Source of the DNA: Ferrovibrio sp964218355
GTDB lineage: Bacteria > Pseudomonadota > Alphaproteobacteria > Ferrovibrionales > Ferrovibrionaceae
Assembly (NCBI RefSeq): GCF_964218355.1
Contig: NZ_CAXPMC010000008.1
Span: 99,522 to 163,521, forward strand
Direction: 5' to 3'
Length of the DNA stretch: 64,000 bases
In this document: positions 37,464 through 47,196 of the stretch, in pieces
Position numbering within the stretch: the stretch's first letter is position 1
Layout of the letters: the number at the start of each line of letters is the position of its first letter
The notes under the pieces: generated by a model
Databases searched by the model: none
Told to the model about the DNA's origin: nothing
What the model saw: only the letters and a program-made list of their open reading frames with translations
Made by a program: the position numbers and the translations under genes

Positions 37464-38597
37464 CTATTGCGCCGCGGCACCCTCGGCCGCATCGCTGCGG
37501 CGGAACCGCCAGACCCCGGCGGCATCGGCTTCGCGCTCGACCTGCCCGGTCTGCATCAGGTGATGCAGATGCGCCAGTGCCTCGCCGCCGGCCAGGGTCA
37601 TGTGGTCAGAGATATCGCGCCGGAACAGCAGCGGCAGCGTCTCGGTAACGGTATGCGGCCGGTGCAGCGCGCCGAGCAGGGCATCCAGCCGCACCTGGTG
37701 ATGCCGGCGCAGCATGTCGATGCGGGTATGCAGCCCGATAAAGGGATCGCCATGGGCCGGCAGCACCAGGATATCGTCGGGCAGGCGGGCGAATTTCGGG
37801 AAGCTGTCGAGATAGAGGGTCAGCGGGCCGGCTTCGGGCTCGCCCGGATAGACGCCGATATGCGGCGAGATGCGCGGCAGCACCTGGTCGCCCGAGATCA
37901 GCAGGTTGAGGTCGGGCGAGAACAGGCAGGCATGCTCGGGCGAATGGCCGCGGCCGACGATCACCTGCCAGTCATGGGCGCCGATGCGGATGCGCTGGCC
38001 CTCGGTGATGCGGTGGAAGCTGCGCGGGATCGGCGACACCGCCTTGCTGAAATTGCCGAAGCCGCGCGCCTTCAGCGCCTCGATCTGGCCGTCGGTGAAG
38101 CCGATCTGCCGGTAGAAGGCGATCACCTCGGCCGGCACCTCCGGCATCGCCTCCAGTTCCAGCATGCGGCCGAAGGTCCATTCGCCATGGGTCATCCACA
38201 GCGGCGCGTTCCAGCGCTCCTGCAGCCAGCCGGCCAGGCCGAGATGGTCGGGATGGAAATGCGTGCAGAGGATGCGGGTGATCGGCTTGCCGCCGAGATG
38301 GCGCGCAAAGACCTGCTCCCAGATCGCCTGCAGCTTCGACGAGCGGAACCCGGTATCGACCAGCGTCCAGCCGGCACCGTCTTCCAGCAGCCAGAGATTG
38401 ATGTAGTCGAGACCGGGGATCGGCACCGGCATGCGCAGCCACAGCACGCCGGGTCGCATCTCCATCACCTCGGCATCGCCGGGGCGGCCCCCGTTCGCTG
38501 CCCTGGCAAAGGGATAGGTCAGGCTGCCGGCGGCATCGCTGGTCGGCGTGCCGTCGATGCCGGGGGTGGCGGACTCGTTTTCCTGGGCTTCGGACAC
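37464..38597 (-). CDS. MBL-fold metallo-hydrolase
   Basis: This 377-residue metallo-beta-lactamase-fold protein has the metal site THFHPDHLGLAG (HxHxDH), an upstream DTGFRSSKLQ strand, the later GRGHSPEHACLFSPD (fourth ligand His), and ISGDQVLPRISPHIG. The C-terminal helical region (RRHHQVRLDALLGAL) is typical of the large hydrolase/LACTB2-like group. The substrate is unknown. The neighbouring SDR and acyl-CoA dehydrogenase suggest a role in fatty or CoA-ester catabolism, possibly as a thioesterase, but this is positional inference only. Confidence 0.87.
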   Translation of the reverse strand: MSEAQENESATPGIDGTPTSDAAGSLTYPFARAANGGRPGDAEVMEMRPGVLWLRMPVPIPGLDYINLWLLEDGAGWTLVDTGFRSSKLQAIWEQVFARHLGGKPITRILCTHFHPDHLGLAGWLQERWNAPLWMTHGEWTFGRMLELEAMPEVPAEVIAFYRQIGFTDGQIEALKARGFGNFSKAVSPIPRSFHRITEGQRIRIGAHDWQVIVGRGHSPEHACLFSPDLNLLISGDQVLPRISPHIGVYPGEPEAGPLTLYLDSFPKFARLPDDILVLPAHGDPFIGLHTRIDMLRRHHQVRLDALLGALHRPHTVTETLPLLFRRDISDHMTLAGGEALAHLHHLMQTGQVEREADAAGVWRFRRSDAAEGAAAQ

Positions 38598-38764
38598 TGG
38601 CGGTCCCTTTTGTCTTTGTCGTCACGGAGGCTGGTGGGGCCATTGTGGCCCCGGCCGCGGGTACAGGCAACCGCGTCCGGCCGCCTCCCGCCACAGGAGA
38701 TAGGGCAGCGCGGCGGCGGCGCCTATCCCTGCCGTTACGTCAAAGGCCGGAAGCCGGCTGCCGC

Positions 38765-40558
38765 TCAGGCACGCAGCAGTTCCGGCGTCACCTCCTCGAG
38801 CCCGGCACTGCCCTCGGTGGCCGACCGGCACAGGCCGTCGACCGACGAGAGCACCTGCTCGGCGAAGACGCGGGCCGAGACGATCTTGGCGGTGAAATAC
38901 GGATCGGTGGCGCCATTGGCAATCTCGGCCTTTGCCGCCAGCGCCTGGCGCGCCAGCAGCCAGCCGCCCACCGTGCTGGCGAAGGCGCGCAGGAAGGGCG
39001 TGGCACCGGCCAGCGCCGCCTGCGGATTGCCGGCAAGCTGGCCGCCCATCCACTGCGTGGCCGCGGTCAGCGCCTTCAGGGCATCGCCGAGATTGCGCTG
39101 GATGCCGCCGAAGCCCTCGCCGGCCCGGCCCAGCTCGGCCACGGTGCCGGCAATCTCGCCGAACAGCGCCTGCACCGTCTCGCCGCCATTCAGCGGCAGC
39201 TTGCGGGTGACGAGGTCGATGGCCTGGATGCCGTTGGTCCCCTCGTAGATCGGCAGGATGCGGGCATCGCGGTAATGCTGCGCCGCGCCGGTCTCCTCGA
39301 TGAAGCCCATGCCGCCATGGATCTGCACGCCCATGGATGCCACCTCGCAGCCGATATCGGTAACCCAGGATTTCGACAGCGGCGTGAACAGTTCGACCAG
39401 CGCCTTCCAGCGCCTGCGCTCGGCCTCGTCCGGATGATGGTGGGCGCGGTCGATGGCGGCGGCATTCAGGTAGATCAGGCCGCGGCAGGCCTCGGTCAGG
39501 CTGCGCATCAGCATCAGGGTGCGGCGCACATCGGCATGCTCGATGATCGAGACATGCTGTTCGGCATTCATGCCGGGATGGCGGCCCTGCTTGCGCTGCT
39601 CGGCATAGTCCAGCGCCTGCTGGAAGGCGCGTTCGGCAATCGCCAGTCCCTGGCAGCCGACCGAGAGCCGCGCATTGTTCATCATGGTGAACATGCAGCG
39701 CATGCCCTGGTTCTCGGCGCCCAGCAGCCAGCCGACGCATTCACCGTTGTCGCCGTAGCTCATCACGCAGGTCGGGCTGGCATGGATGCCGAGCTTGTGC
39801 TCCAGCGAAACCACGCGCAGGTCGTTGCGCTTGCCCGGCTTGCCATTCGCGTCCGGGATGAATTTCGGCACGATGAACAGCGAGATGCCCTTGGTGCCCG
39901 GCGGAGCATCGGGCAGGCGCGCCAGCACGAGGTGGACGATGTTGTCCGCCATGTCATGCTCGCCATAGGTGATGAATATCTTGCTGCCGCTGATCCGGTA
40001 GGTGCCATCGCCCGCCGGCACCGCCTTCGACTTCAGCGCGCCGACATCCGATCCGGCCTGCGGTTCGGTCAGGTTCATCGAGCCGGTCCATTCGCCCGAC
40101 ACCATCTTCGGCAGGTAGAGCGCCTTCTGCTCGTCGGTGCCATGGGCCATGATCGCGTCGATGGCGCCCTGGGTCAGCAGCGGGCAGAGCGAGAAGGACA
40201 GGTTGGCCGCCTGCACCATTTCCTGCGCCGCCATGGTGACTGCCCAGGGCATGGCGCCGCCGCCGAGGTCTTCCGGGAAGGGCATGCCGTTCCAGCCGCC
40301 TTCGGCGAATTTCCTGTAGGCATCGGCAAAGCCCGGCGCGGTACGCACAACGCCGTTGTCGACCTTCGCGCCATGCTGGTCGCCGCCGCGGTTGAGCGGC
40401 GACAGCACGCCGGTGGCGAATTTCGCGGCTTCCTCCAGCACGGCCGCCACGGTTTCCGGATCGGCATTCTCCAGACCCGGCAGCGTGGCCAGTTCGGCCA
40501 GGCCGGCAATCTGCTCCAGCGCGAAGCGCATGTCCTTGACGGGGGCGGCGTAATCCAT
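38765..40558 (-). CDS. acyl-CoA dehydrogenase with C-terminal domain (DmdC-like)
   Basis: This 597-residue FAD-dependent enzyme has MDYAAPVKDMRFALEQIAGL at the start, a catalytic-base region RILPIYEGTNGIQAIDLVTR, and FAD-contact TEPQAGSDVGALK. The extra C-terminal acyl-CoA dehydrogenase domain is typical of the AcdA/DmdC group (3-methylmercaptopropionyl-CoA or other short/medium acyl-CoA). DmdC itself is involved in DMSP demethylation, but the same architecture occurs on general fatty-acyl-CoA enzymes, so the exact substrate is open. It is divergent from the Sua5 gene. Confidence 0.88.
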   Translation of the reverse strand: MDYAAPVKDMRFALEQIAGLAELATLPGLENADPETVAAVLEEAAKFATGVLSPLNRGGDQHGAKVDNGVVRTAPGFADAYRKFAEGGWNGMPFPEDLGGGAMPWAVTMAAQEMVQAANLSFSLCPLLTQGAIDAIMAHGTDEQKALYLPKMVSGEWTGSMNLTEPQAGSDVGALKSKAVPAGDGTYRISGSKIFITYGEHDMADNIVHLVLARLPDAPPGTKGISLFIVPKFIPDANGKPGKRNDLRVVSLEHKLGIHASPTCVMSYGDNGECVGWLLGAENQGMRCMFTMMNNARLSVGCQGLAIAERAFQQALDYAEQRKQGRHPGMNAEQHVSIIEHADVRRTLMLMRSLTEACRGLIYLNAAAIDRAHHHPDEAERRRWKALVELFTPLSKSWVTDIGCEVASMGVQIHGGMGFIEETGAAQHYRDARILPIYEGTNGIQAIDLVTRKLPLNGGETVQALFGEIAGTVAELGRAGEGFGGIQRNLGDALKALTAATQWMGGQLAGNPQAALAGATPFLRAFASTVGGWLLARQALAAKAEIANGATDPYFTAKIVSARVFAEQVLSSVDGLCRSATEGSAGLEEVTPELLRA

Positions 40559-40670
40559 CTCGGTCTCCCTGTACGCGATCTCTGTAAACTGGCTCTGTAA
40601 ACCGGCGTTGGCATAATATGGCCCGGGACGCCTAGCAAGGCCAAGGCCGGCAGGCTAAGACAATGCGATC

Positions 40671-41621
40671 ATGGTTGACGTAACGATTTCAGAGGCTGCC
40701 GAACGGCTTAAGGCCGGCGCTGTGGTCGCCTTCCCGACCGAGACGGTCTACGGGCTGGGGGCGGATGCCACCGATCCGGCCGCCGTCGCGAAAATATACG
40801 CAGCCAAGGGCCGGCCGGATTTCAACCCGCTGATCAGCCACATATCCGATCCCGCGCAGCTCGACGGCCTCGTCGTGATGGATGACCGCGCCCGGAAACT
40901 GGCCGCCGCCTTCTGGCCCGGCGCGCTGACCCTGGTGCTGCCCCGCGCCCCCGGCTGCCCGGTGGCGCCGGCAGTATCGGCCGGCCTGCCCTCGCTGGCC
41001 ATCCGCATGCCGGCACATCCGCTGGCCCGCGACCTGCTGGGCCGGGTCGGCCGCCCGGTGGCGGCGCCCTCGGCCAACCGCTCGGGCCAGGTCTCGCCCA
41101 CCACGGCCCAGCATGTGCGCGACAGCCTCGGGCCGGACATCGCCGTGCTCGATGGCGGCCCCTGCCCGGTGGGGCTGGAATCCACGGTGATCGGCCTTGC
41201 CGGCCCGCAGGCGACACTGCTGCGCCCCGGCGGCATCGCCGCCGAGGAGATCGAGGCGGTGCTGGGCGCGCCACTCGGCCTGCCGCAGGATGCAAAGCTG
41301 GAATCGCCGGGTATGCTGCTGAAACATTACGCGCCGCGGCTGCCGGTGCGCCTGAATGCCACTGCACCGCAGCAGGGCGGATCGCAGCAGGGCGGCCGCG
41401 AGGGCCTGCTGGCCTTCGGACCGCCTCCCGCGGGTTTCGCCGCCGTCTATGCCCTCAGTGCGGGCAGCGACCTTGCCGAGGCGGCCGCGCGGCTTTACGC
41501 GGGCCTGCATGTGCTGGATCATGAACCCGGCCTGACGGGCATCGCGGTGATGCCGATCCCTGCCCGCGGCCTCGGTCTCGCCATCAACGACCGTCTCGCC
41601 CGCGCCGCCAGAGGACGCTAG
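40671..41621 (+). CDS. L-threonylcarbamoyladenylate synthase (Sua5 long form)
   Basis: This 316-residue protein has the YrdC/TsaC domain (AFPTETVYGLGADATDPAAV at residues 20-39, KIYAAKGRPDFNPLISHI, and PSANRSGQVSPTTAQHV) and a C-terminal Sua5 domain (LESPGMLLKHYAPRLPV). It makes threonylcarbamoyl-AMP from Thr, bicarbonate and ATP, for the t6A modification of tRNAs reading ANN codons. It is followed by 3 nt and the FAD dehydrogenase start, probably one operon. Confidence 0.93.
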   Translation: MVDVTISEAAERLKAGAVVAFPTETVYGLGADATDPAAVAKIYAAKGRPDFNPLISHISDPAQLDGLVVMDDRARKLAAAFWPGALTLVLPRAPGCPVAPAVSAGLPSLAIRMPAHPLARDLLGRVGRPVAAPSANRSGQVSPTTAQHVRDSLGPDIAVLDGGPCPVGLESTVIGLAGPQATLLRPGGIAAEEIEAVLGAPLGLPQDAKLESPGMLLKHYAPRLPVRLNATAPQQGGSQQGGREGLLAFGPPPAGFAAVYALSAGSDLAEAAARLYAGLHVLDHEPGLTGIAVMPIPARGLGLAINDRLARAARGR

Positions 41622-41624
41622 AAC

Positions 41625-43064
41625 ATGAATGCCCAGAACAAGATCCGGCTCGCCCCCGACCTGCTCGACCGCTTCCGCGCCATCGTCGGCCCGAAGGGCT
41701 GGACCTCCGATGCCGAAACCCTGGCGCCGCATCTGCGCGAATGGCGCGACCTCTATACCGGCAGCACGCCGCTGCTGCTGAAGCCGGCCAGCACCGAGGA
41801 GGTCTCGGCCATCGTGAAACTCGCCGCCGAAACGAAGACCCGGCTGGTGCCGCAGGGCGGCAATACCGGGCTGGTCGGCGGCGGCATCCCGTTCGACGGC
41901 AACGACGAGATCATCCTGTCGCTGCAGCGGATGAACCGGGTGCGCGCCCTCGATCCGCTGAACGACACCATCACCGTCGAGGCCGGCTGCATCCTCCAGC
42001 AGGTGCAGCAGGCGGCCCGCGAGGCCGGGCGGCTGTTTCCGCTGTCCATCGGCTCGGAAGGCAGCTGCACCATCGGCGGCAACCTCTCCACCAATGCCGG
42101 CGGCAATGCCGTGCTGCGCTACGGCAACACGCGGGAACTGGCGCTGGGCCTGGAAGTGGTGCTGGCCGACGGGCAGGTCTGGAACGGCCTGCGCGGCCTG
42201 CGCAAGGACAATACCGGCTACGACCTGAAGGACCTGTTCATCGGCGGCGAGGGCACGCTGGGCATCATCACCGCCGCGGTGATGAAACTGCATCCGCTGC
42301 CCGCCGCCATGGCCACCGCCTTCATCGCCATTCCGGAACCGCAGGCCGCCATCGAACTGCTGGCGCTGGGCAAGGCCGCCACCGGCGGCCAGGTCACCGG
42401 CTGCGAGATGATCCCGCGCATCGGCCTCGATTTCGTGCTCCGGCATACCCCGGCCACCGCCGATCCCATCCAGGGCCGGCATCCCTGGTACCTGATCATG
42501 GAATTCTCGTCCGGCCGCGCCGATGGCAGCATCGATGCCACGCTGGAAGCCGTGCTGGCCGAGGGCTTCGAGAAGGGCCTGGTGCTGGATGCCACCATCG
42601 CCCAGTCCGAAGCGCAGCGCGCCGCCTTCTGGAAGATCCGCGAGGCGATGTCCGGCGCCCAGAAGCCCGAGGGCGCCAGCATCAAGACCGATATTGCCGT
42701 GCCGGTATCGCAGATGCCGGCCTTCATCGCCCGCGCCACCAAAGCGGTGGAAGACTATCTGCCGGGCGTGCGCGTCGTGGCCTTCGGCCATATCGGCGAC
42801 GGCAACATCCATTTCAATCCGTCCCAGCCCGAGGGCTGGGACCGCGAGAAATTCCTCGACCTGTGGGAGCCGATCTCCGACATCATCCATGCCATCGCGC
42901 ATGAGATGCAGGGCACCATTTCGGCCGAACATGGCGTCGGCCGCATGAAGATCGACGAGATCCCGCGCTACAAGCCGGCCATCGAGATCGAGATGATGCG
43001 CAGGCTGAAGCGAGTCTTCGACCCCGACAATATCCTCAATCCCGGCAAGGTGGTGCGGCCGTAA
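41625..43064 (+). CDS. FAD-binding oxidoreductase (D-2-hydroxyacid dehydrogenase type)
   Basis: This 479-residue FAD enzyme has the PCMH-type FAD domain (VSAIVKLAAETKTRLVPQGG, GNTGLVGGGIPFDG, TIGGNLSTNAGGNAVLRYGN) and a C-terminal oxidase domain with AFGHIGDGNIHFNPSQ and ISAEHGVGRMK. This matches D-2-hydroxyglutarate/D-lactate dehydrogenases of the GlcD/LDHD family. It probably oxidises a D-2-hydroxyacid and passes electrons to the electron-transfer flavoprotein or quinone pool. The exact substrate is not determined. Confidence 0.9.
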   Translation: MNAQNKIRLAPDLLDRFRAIVGPKGWTSDAETLAPHLREWRDLYTGSTPLLLKPASTEEVSAIVKLAAETKTRLVPQGGNTGLVGGGIPFDGNDEIILSLQRMNRVRALDPLNDTITVEAGCILQQVQQAAREAGRLFPLSIGSEGSCTIGGNLSTNAGGNAVLRYGNTRELALGLEVVLADGQVWNGLRGLRKDNTGYDLKDLFIGGEGTLGIITAAVMKLHPLPAAMATAFIAIPEPQAAIELLALGKAATGGQVTGCEMIPRIGLDFVLRHTPATADPIQGRHPWYLIMEFSSGRADGSIDATLEAVLAEGFEKGLVLDATIAQSEAQRAAFWKIREAMSGAQKPEGASIKTDIAVPVSQMPAFIARATKAVEDYLPGVRVVAFGHIGDGNIHFNPSQPEGWDREKFLDLWEPISDIIHAIAHEMQGTISAEHGVGRMKIDEIPRYKPAIEIEMMRRLKRVFDPDNILNPGKVVRP

Positions 43065-43079
43065 GCCGTCGCGACCGCC

Positions 43080-43631
43080 ATGCCGCTGTTCCGCGCCTAT
43101 CTGGCCGTCTCTGCCGACGGCTTCATCGCCCGTGCCGATGGCAGCGTCGACTGGCTGCATGACTACGACCCGGTCGAATTCGGCTATGCCGATTTCATCG
43201 CCGGCATCGGCAGCATCGTGATGGGCCGCGCCAGCTACGAGCTCGCCCGCAGTTTCGGGCCGGACTGGGCATACCGGGACAAGCGCTGCCTCGTGGTGAC
43301 CTCGCGGCCGCTGGACGATCCACCGCCGGGGGTCGAAACCCGCACCGGCATCCCGGCCCTGGCAGCGGAACTGCGCGCGGATGCGGCGACCGGCGATGTC
43401 TGGCTGTTCGGCGGCCCGCGCCTGTGGGACGGCTTCCTGGCCGCCGGCGCCCTCGACCGGTTCGAGCTTTACGTCATTCCCTGCCTGCTGGGCGAAGGCA
43501 TGCCGCTGCTGCCGCCGGCACGCCGCGATGTGGCCCTGGACCTGGTCGACAGCCGCGTACTCGGCCGCGGCGTGGTCGCCCAGACCTATGCGGTGACCGC
43601 CCGGTCAGCCGGCACGCCCCCCGCATCCTGA
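43080..43631 (+). CDS. RibD C-terminal/dihydrofolate-reductase-like protein
   Basis: This 183-residue protein has the bacterial bifunctional deaminase-reductase C-terminal fold: FRAYLAVSADGFIARADGSV (residues 4-23), SIVMGRASYELARSFG, and GDVWLFGGPRLWDGFLAAGA with the NADPH-binding GG. The end ELYVIPCLLGEGMPLLPP is typical. The reductase activity is plausible but the substrate is unknown; most such stand-alone proteins are of uncertain function. It starts 15 nt after the FAD enzyme. Confidence 0.85.
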   Translation: MPLFRAYLAVSADGFIARADGSVDWLHDYDPVEFGYADFIAGIGSIVMGRASYELARSFGPDWAYRDKRCLVVTSRPLDDPPPGVETRTGIPALAAELRADAATGDVWLFGGPRLWDGFLAAGALDRFELYVIPCLLGEGMPLLPPARRDVALDLVDSRVLGRGVVAQTYAVTARSAGTPPAS

Positions 43632-43653
43632 CGGCGGGGCCGGCGCCGGGCCG

Positions 43654-45516
43654 TCAACCCGGGTTGGAGGGGGCCGACAGGGCCGCCTTGCGGGCCGCCA
43701 GCCGCCCGATCAGATAGACCGCGACGATGGTGCTGATGCCGATGACATCGGTGACCAAGCCGGGCTTGATCATCAGCAGGGCACCGCCGATCAGCGGAAT
43801 CCGCGTCCACATCGGCATCGGCCCGCCGAAATAGCCGGCCAGCGCCGCCGCCATCACGATGATGCCGATGATCGCGGTAACTGCCGCATGGCCGATGGTG
43901 AAGGGATCGCCGATGAACAGGATCGCCGGTTCGTAGACGAACATGAACGGCACCAGGAAGCCGGCAAAGCCGATCCGCACCGCGGCCCAGCCGGCCGGCC
44001 AGATCGGTGCCCGCGCCAGCGACCCCGCGGCATAGACGGCCAGCGCCACCGGCGGCGTGATCGCCGACAGGATGGCGAAGTAGAAAGCGAACATATGCGC
44101 CGCCGGCTCGATGACGCCGAGCTTCATGATCGCCGGCACCATCAGCGACACCATCACGATATAGGCCGGCGTGGTCGGCATGCCCATGCCGAGGATGATG
44201 CCGGCCGCCGCCGTCAGCACCAGCGCCAGCACCAGGCTGTTCTGCGCCAGACCAACCACCACGTTGGTGAAGGTGATGCCGAGGCCGGTCAGGGTGATCG
44301 AGCCGATCACCAGGCCGGCGCAGGCACAGGCCAGCGCCACCGCCAGCGTGTTGCGCGACCCGTCCACCAGCGCATCCCAGATCATCTGCCAGTTCAGGCC
44401 CTGCCGGGTCGAGGCGCGCAGCATCGCGACGGGAAAGCAGGCCAGCGTGCCGGCCAGGGCGCAGAGCGGCGCCGAATAGCCCATGAACATGCCGGCCAGG
44501 ATGATGGCGACCGGGATGAACAGGTGGCCGCGGTCGACGATCACCCGGCGCAGGCTCGGCACCTCGTCGGCCGGCATGCCCTTCAGGCCCTGGCGCTTGG
44601 CCTCGAAATGCACCGAGGCGAAACAGGCGACATAGAACAGCAGCGCCGGCAGGAAGGCCCACAGCGCCACGGTGGCATAGGAAACCCCGAGGAATTCCGC
44701 CATCACGAAGGCGGCGGCACCCATGATCGGCGGCATGATCTGGCCACCGGTCGAGGCCACCGCCTCGACGCCGGCGGCGAACGGCGCCTTGAAGCCGGTG
44801 CGCTTCATCAGCGGGATGGTGATGGCGCCGGTGACCATCACGTTGGCCACGGCGCTGCCCGACACCGTGCCGAACAGCGACGAGGACACCACCGCCACCT
44901 TGCCGGGGCCGCCGGCCGAGCGGCCGGTCAGCGCCAGTGCGAAATCCATGAACAGCGTGCCGGTGCCGGTGCGCTCCATGAAGGCGCCGAACAGCACGAA
45001 GATCATCACATAGGCGGCCGAGACGCCCAGCGTCGAGCCGAAGATGCCTTCGGTGGTCATGTAGAGCTGGTCGACCAGCACCATCGGTGCCACGTCGCTG
45101 AAGAACAGCGTGTAGCTGATGAAGCACAGCGCGGTCACCGGCAGTGCCCAGCCGATCACCCGGCGCGTGCAGTCCAGCACCACCAGCACCAGGCCGACGC
45201 CGGCAACCATGTCGAAGGTGGTCAGGTCGTCGATATAGATGATGCGGTTGATGAAATAGTCGAAATTGACGAACAGGTGGCCGATCGCGGCGGCGGCGAC
45301 CGCATAGACGATCGCGTCGAGCCAGACGAAGCGGCGGCGGCCGTCCTTTTCCGCCAGCGGATAGAGCAGCAGGATCAGGGTGACCGCGAAGCTGAGATGG
45401 ATGGCGCGGAAAATCATCGCTTCCGGCGGACCGAAGGCGATGACATACATGTGATACACCGCCATCGCGGCGCCGATCAGCGCGGCGACGCGCGCGATCA
45501 GGCTCTTGCCATTCAT
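43654..45516 (-). CDS. TRAP transporter permease, fused DctQ-DctM subunits (TAXI type)
   Basis: This 620-residue protein has an N-terminal four-helix DctQ-like part (about residues 9-150) and a long DctM-like part of about 12 helices with GGQIMPPIMGAAAFVMAEFL and MGMPTTPAYIVMVSLMVPAI. The fused form is typical of TAXI-TRAP systems. It imports a carboxylate or similar solute using a Na+ or proton gradient, with the binding protein encoded just upstream (45609-46574). A strong terminator (45557-45594) lies between the two genes, so the permease is probably expressed at a lower level. Confidence 0.92.
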   Translation of the reverse strand: MNGKSLIARVAALIGAAMAVYHMYVIAFGPPEAMIFRAIHLSFAVTLILLLYPLAEKDGRRRFVWLDAIVYAVAAAAIGHLFVNFDYFINRIIYIDDLTTFDMVAGVGLVLVVLDCTRRVIGWALPVTALCFISYTLFFSDVAPMVLVDQLYMTTEGIFGSTLGVSAAYVMIFVLFGAFMERTGTGTLFMDFALALTGRSAGGPGKVAVVSSSLFGTVSGSAVANVMVTGAITIPLMKRTGFKAPFAAGVEAVASTGGQIMPPIMGAAAFVMAEFLGVSYATVALWAFLPALLFYVACFASVHFEAKRQGLKGMPADEVPSLRRVIVDRGHLFIPVAIILAGMFMGYSAPLCALAGTLACFPVAMLRASTRQGLNWQMIWDALVDGSRNTLAVALACACAGLVIGSITLTGLGITFTNVVVGLAQNSLVLALVLTAAAGIILGMGMPTTPAYIVMVSLMVPAIMKLGVIEPAAHMFAFYFAILSAITPPVALAVYAAGSLARAPIWPAGWAAVRIGFAGFLVPFMFVYEPAILFIGDPFTIGHAAVTAIIGIIVMAAALAGYFGGPMPMWTRIPLIGGALLMIKPGLVTDVIGISTIVAVYLIGRLAARKAALSAPSNPG

Positions 45517-45556
45517 CGGTTTCCCCTCCCGCCGGTTATCCGCTCAGCATACCGGC

Positions 45557-45594
45557 AAAAAAAGACCGGCGCCATCGGTCCCCGATGGCGCCGG
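45557..45594 (-). terminator. intercistronic terminator between TAXI binding protein and TRAP permease
   Basis: A perfect 12-bp stem CCGGCGCCATCG/CGATGGCGCCGG (45594-45583 and 45577-45566 read leftward) with a 5-nt loop is followed leftward by TC and seven T residues (45563-45557). It lies 15 nt past the binding-protein stop and 41 nt before the permease start. A partial terminator at this spot would let the binding protein be made in excess over the membrane subunit. Confidence 0.85.
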
Positions 45595-45608
45595 CCGCAG
45601 GCCCCGTC

Positions 45609-46574
45609 TTACAGGGCGCCGGCTTCCTTGTAGTACTTGGCGGCGCCCGGATGCAGCGGCACGCCGATATCCTCGGCCATGTCCTTGGCGGTCAGCTTGG
45701 CCATCGCCTTGTTGACGGCGGCCATGTCGGCGATATGGGTCGCCATCGCCTTGGTCACGGCATAGACCTTGTCTTCCGGCAGCTTGCAGGACGCGATGAA
45801 ATGCGTCGAGTAGCCGATCACCGGCAGGTCCTTGTCCTGCTTCGGATAGGTGCCGCCCGGCACGATCACCTTGTTGTAGCCGGCATTGATCTTCTTCATC
45901 GCGGCAAGGCCGGCATCGGTGACCGGCAGCAGCTTCATGTCGCGGGCGCTGGCCAGATCCATCACGGCGGCGGCCGGAATGGTGGTGCCGAGCGTGAAGG
46001 CCTGGGCATGACCGTCCTTCAGCAGCGCCACGGCATCGTTGTAGGAGGCCATGAAATTGACCTTGCCCATGGCGTCATAGGACAGGCCGTGCGCCTTCAG
46101 GATATGCTGCGAGATCGCCTCGGCGGTGTTGCCGCGGGTCTGCACGGCGATCGACTTGCCCTTCAGGTCCTCGACCTTGTTGATGCCGGAATCGGCCAGC
46201 ACCACGACCTGGAAATACTGCGGATACAGATTGGCGATCTGGCAGACATTGGTCGCCTTCTCGGTGAACGGCGCCTCGCCGTTGACGGCATCGACGGTGG
46301 AGATCGAGTTGCCGAAGCCGAAATCGGCCTTGCCATCCTGCACGCCCTTGACATTGGCGATGCCGGCGCCGGGCATGGTCAGCACGCTGCTGCCCGGGAT
46401 CGCCTTCTCGAACAGCGCCTTCAGCGCACCGCCCAGCGGCACCCAGGTGCCGCCCTGCGGGCCGGTCATCATCTTGTAGTTCTGCGCCGAGGCAGAACCG
46501 GCCGCAAGACCGGTGGCCAGCGCAAGAACGGCGGCCGTGACAGTACCGGCACGACGCAAGCTGCGATGAAGCAT
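45609..46574 (-). CDS. TAXI family TRAP transporter solute-binding protein
   Basis: This 321-residue periplasmic protein has a signal peptide cleaved after GLAAGSASAQ. The mature N-terminus contains NYKMMTGPQGGTWVPLGGAL, the TAXI signature that binds the solute, and the region PGAGIANVKGVQDGKADFGF follows. It captures the solute and delivers it to the fused permease downstream. Known TAXI substrates include glutamate-like and aromatic carboxylates; none can be assigned here. Confidence 0.93.
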   Translation of the reverse strand: MLHRSLRRAGTVTAAVLALATGLAAGSASAQNYKMMTGPQGGTWVPLGGALKALFEKAIPGSSVLTMPGAGIANVKGVQDGKADFGFGNSISTVDAVNGEAPFTEKATNVCQIANLYPQYFQVVVLADSGINKVEDLKGKSIAVQTRGNTAEAISQHILKAHGLSYDAMGKVNFMASYNDAVALLKDGHAQAFTLGTTIPAAAVMDLASARDMKLLPVTDAGLAAMKKINAGYNKVIVPGGTYPKQDKDLPVIGYSTHFIASCKLPEDKVYAVTKAMATHIADMAAVNKAMAKLTAKDMAEDIGVPLHPGAAKYYKEAGAL

Positions 46575-46659
46575 GGTTTTCCTCCCAGAGTGTATTTTTC
46601 GGAGGGCAACTCTGCGGCACCGGCTGCTGGGCCGTCAAGCTTTCCGTGCACGGACGGCA

Positions 46660-47163
46660 TCAGCGGAACAGATCAAGCTGCGGCCGCACCTGCTGCTGCA
46701 ATGCAGCGTGGCCAATGGTGGTGCCATCGGCCATGAGATGGGTGACGCCGGCGCCCTGTGCCAGCAGGGCCGGTGTCACCAGATGCGTCCGGTGGCAATG
46801 CAGCGGATCGCGCTCTGCACACATGATTGCCACCGGCTGCACTGCCGCCAGATTGAGCAGGTCGCGGATGGCGGCCGTGAAATCCGGCTGCTGTGCCCGG
46901 CGCGCGTAATCCGGCCGGCCATCCGGTCCGTACAGGCCCGGATCGCGCGGCCGCCCGCCCAGCGCCGCGCCCATCCAGCGATAGGCGATGCCCGCCGCCG
47001 GCAGCCAGCCCTCCATGGCGCGCCGGGCGAAATGCGGCACATGGCGCGAGGCCGGCTGCGAGCGCACATCCACCAGGCAGGCCACCCCATGCCGCTGCAG
47101 CAGCGCCGCGAACCGGTCGGGCGGATGGCTGGAATGGCCGATGGTGAAAAGGCAGGCAGGCAT
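46660..47163 (-). CDS. DUF488 family protein
   Basis: This 167-residue protein has the DUF488 N-terminal pattern LFTIGHSSHPPDRFAALLQR (residues 5-24), LVDVRSQPASRHVPHFARRA, and IAYRWMGAALGGR. It ends with AIMCAERDPLHCHRTHLVT, where the cysteine and HCHR motif is conserved. The function is unknown; the family has been linked to nucleic-acid or sulfur chemistry without firm proof. It is divergent from RND pump 3 across a 180-bp region holding two inverted repeats. Confidence 0.88.
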   Translation of the reverse strand: MPACLFTIGHSSHPPDRFAALLQRHGVACLVDVRSQPASRHVPHFARRAMEGWLPAAGIAYRWMGAALGGRPRDPGLYGPDGRPDYARRAQQPDFTAAIRDLLNLAAVQPVAIMCAERDPLHCHRTHLVTPALLAQGAGVTHLMADGTTIGHAALQQQVRPQLDLFR

Positions 47164-47196
47164 GACCGCACCGGATTCCGCTGGCTGGGCCGCTTT

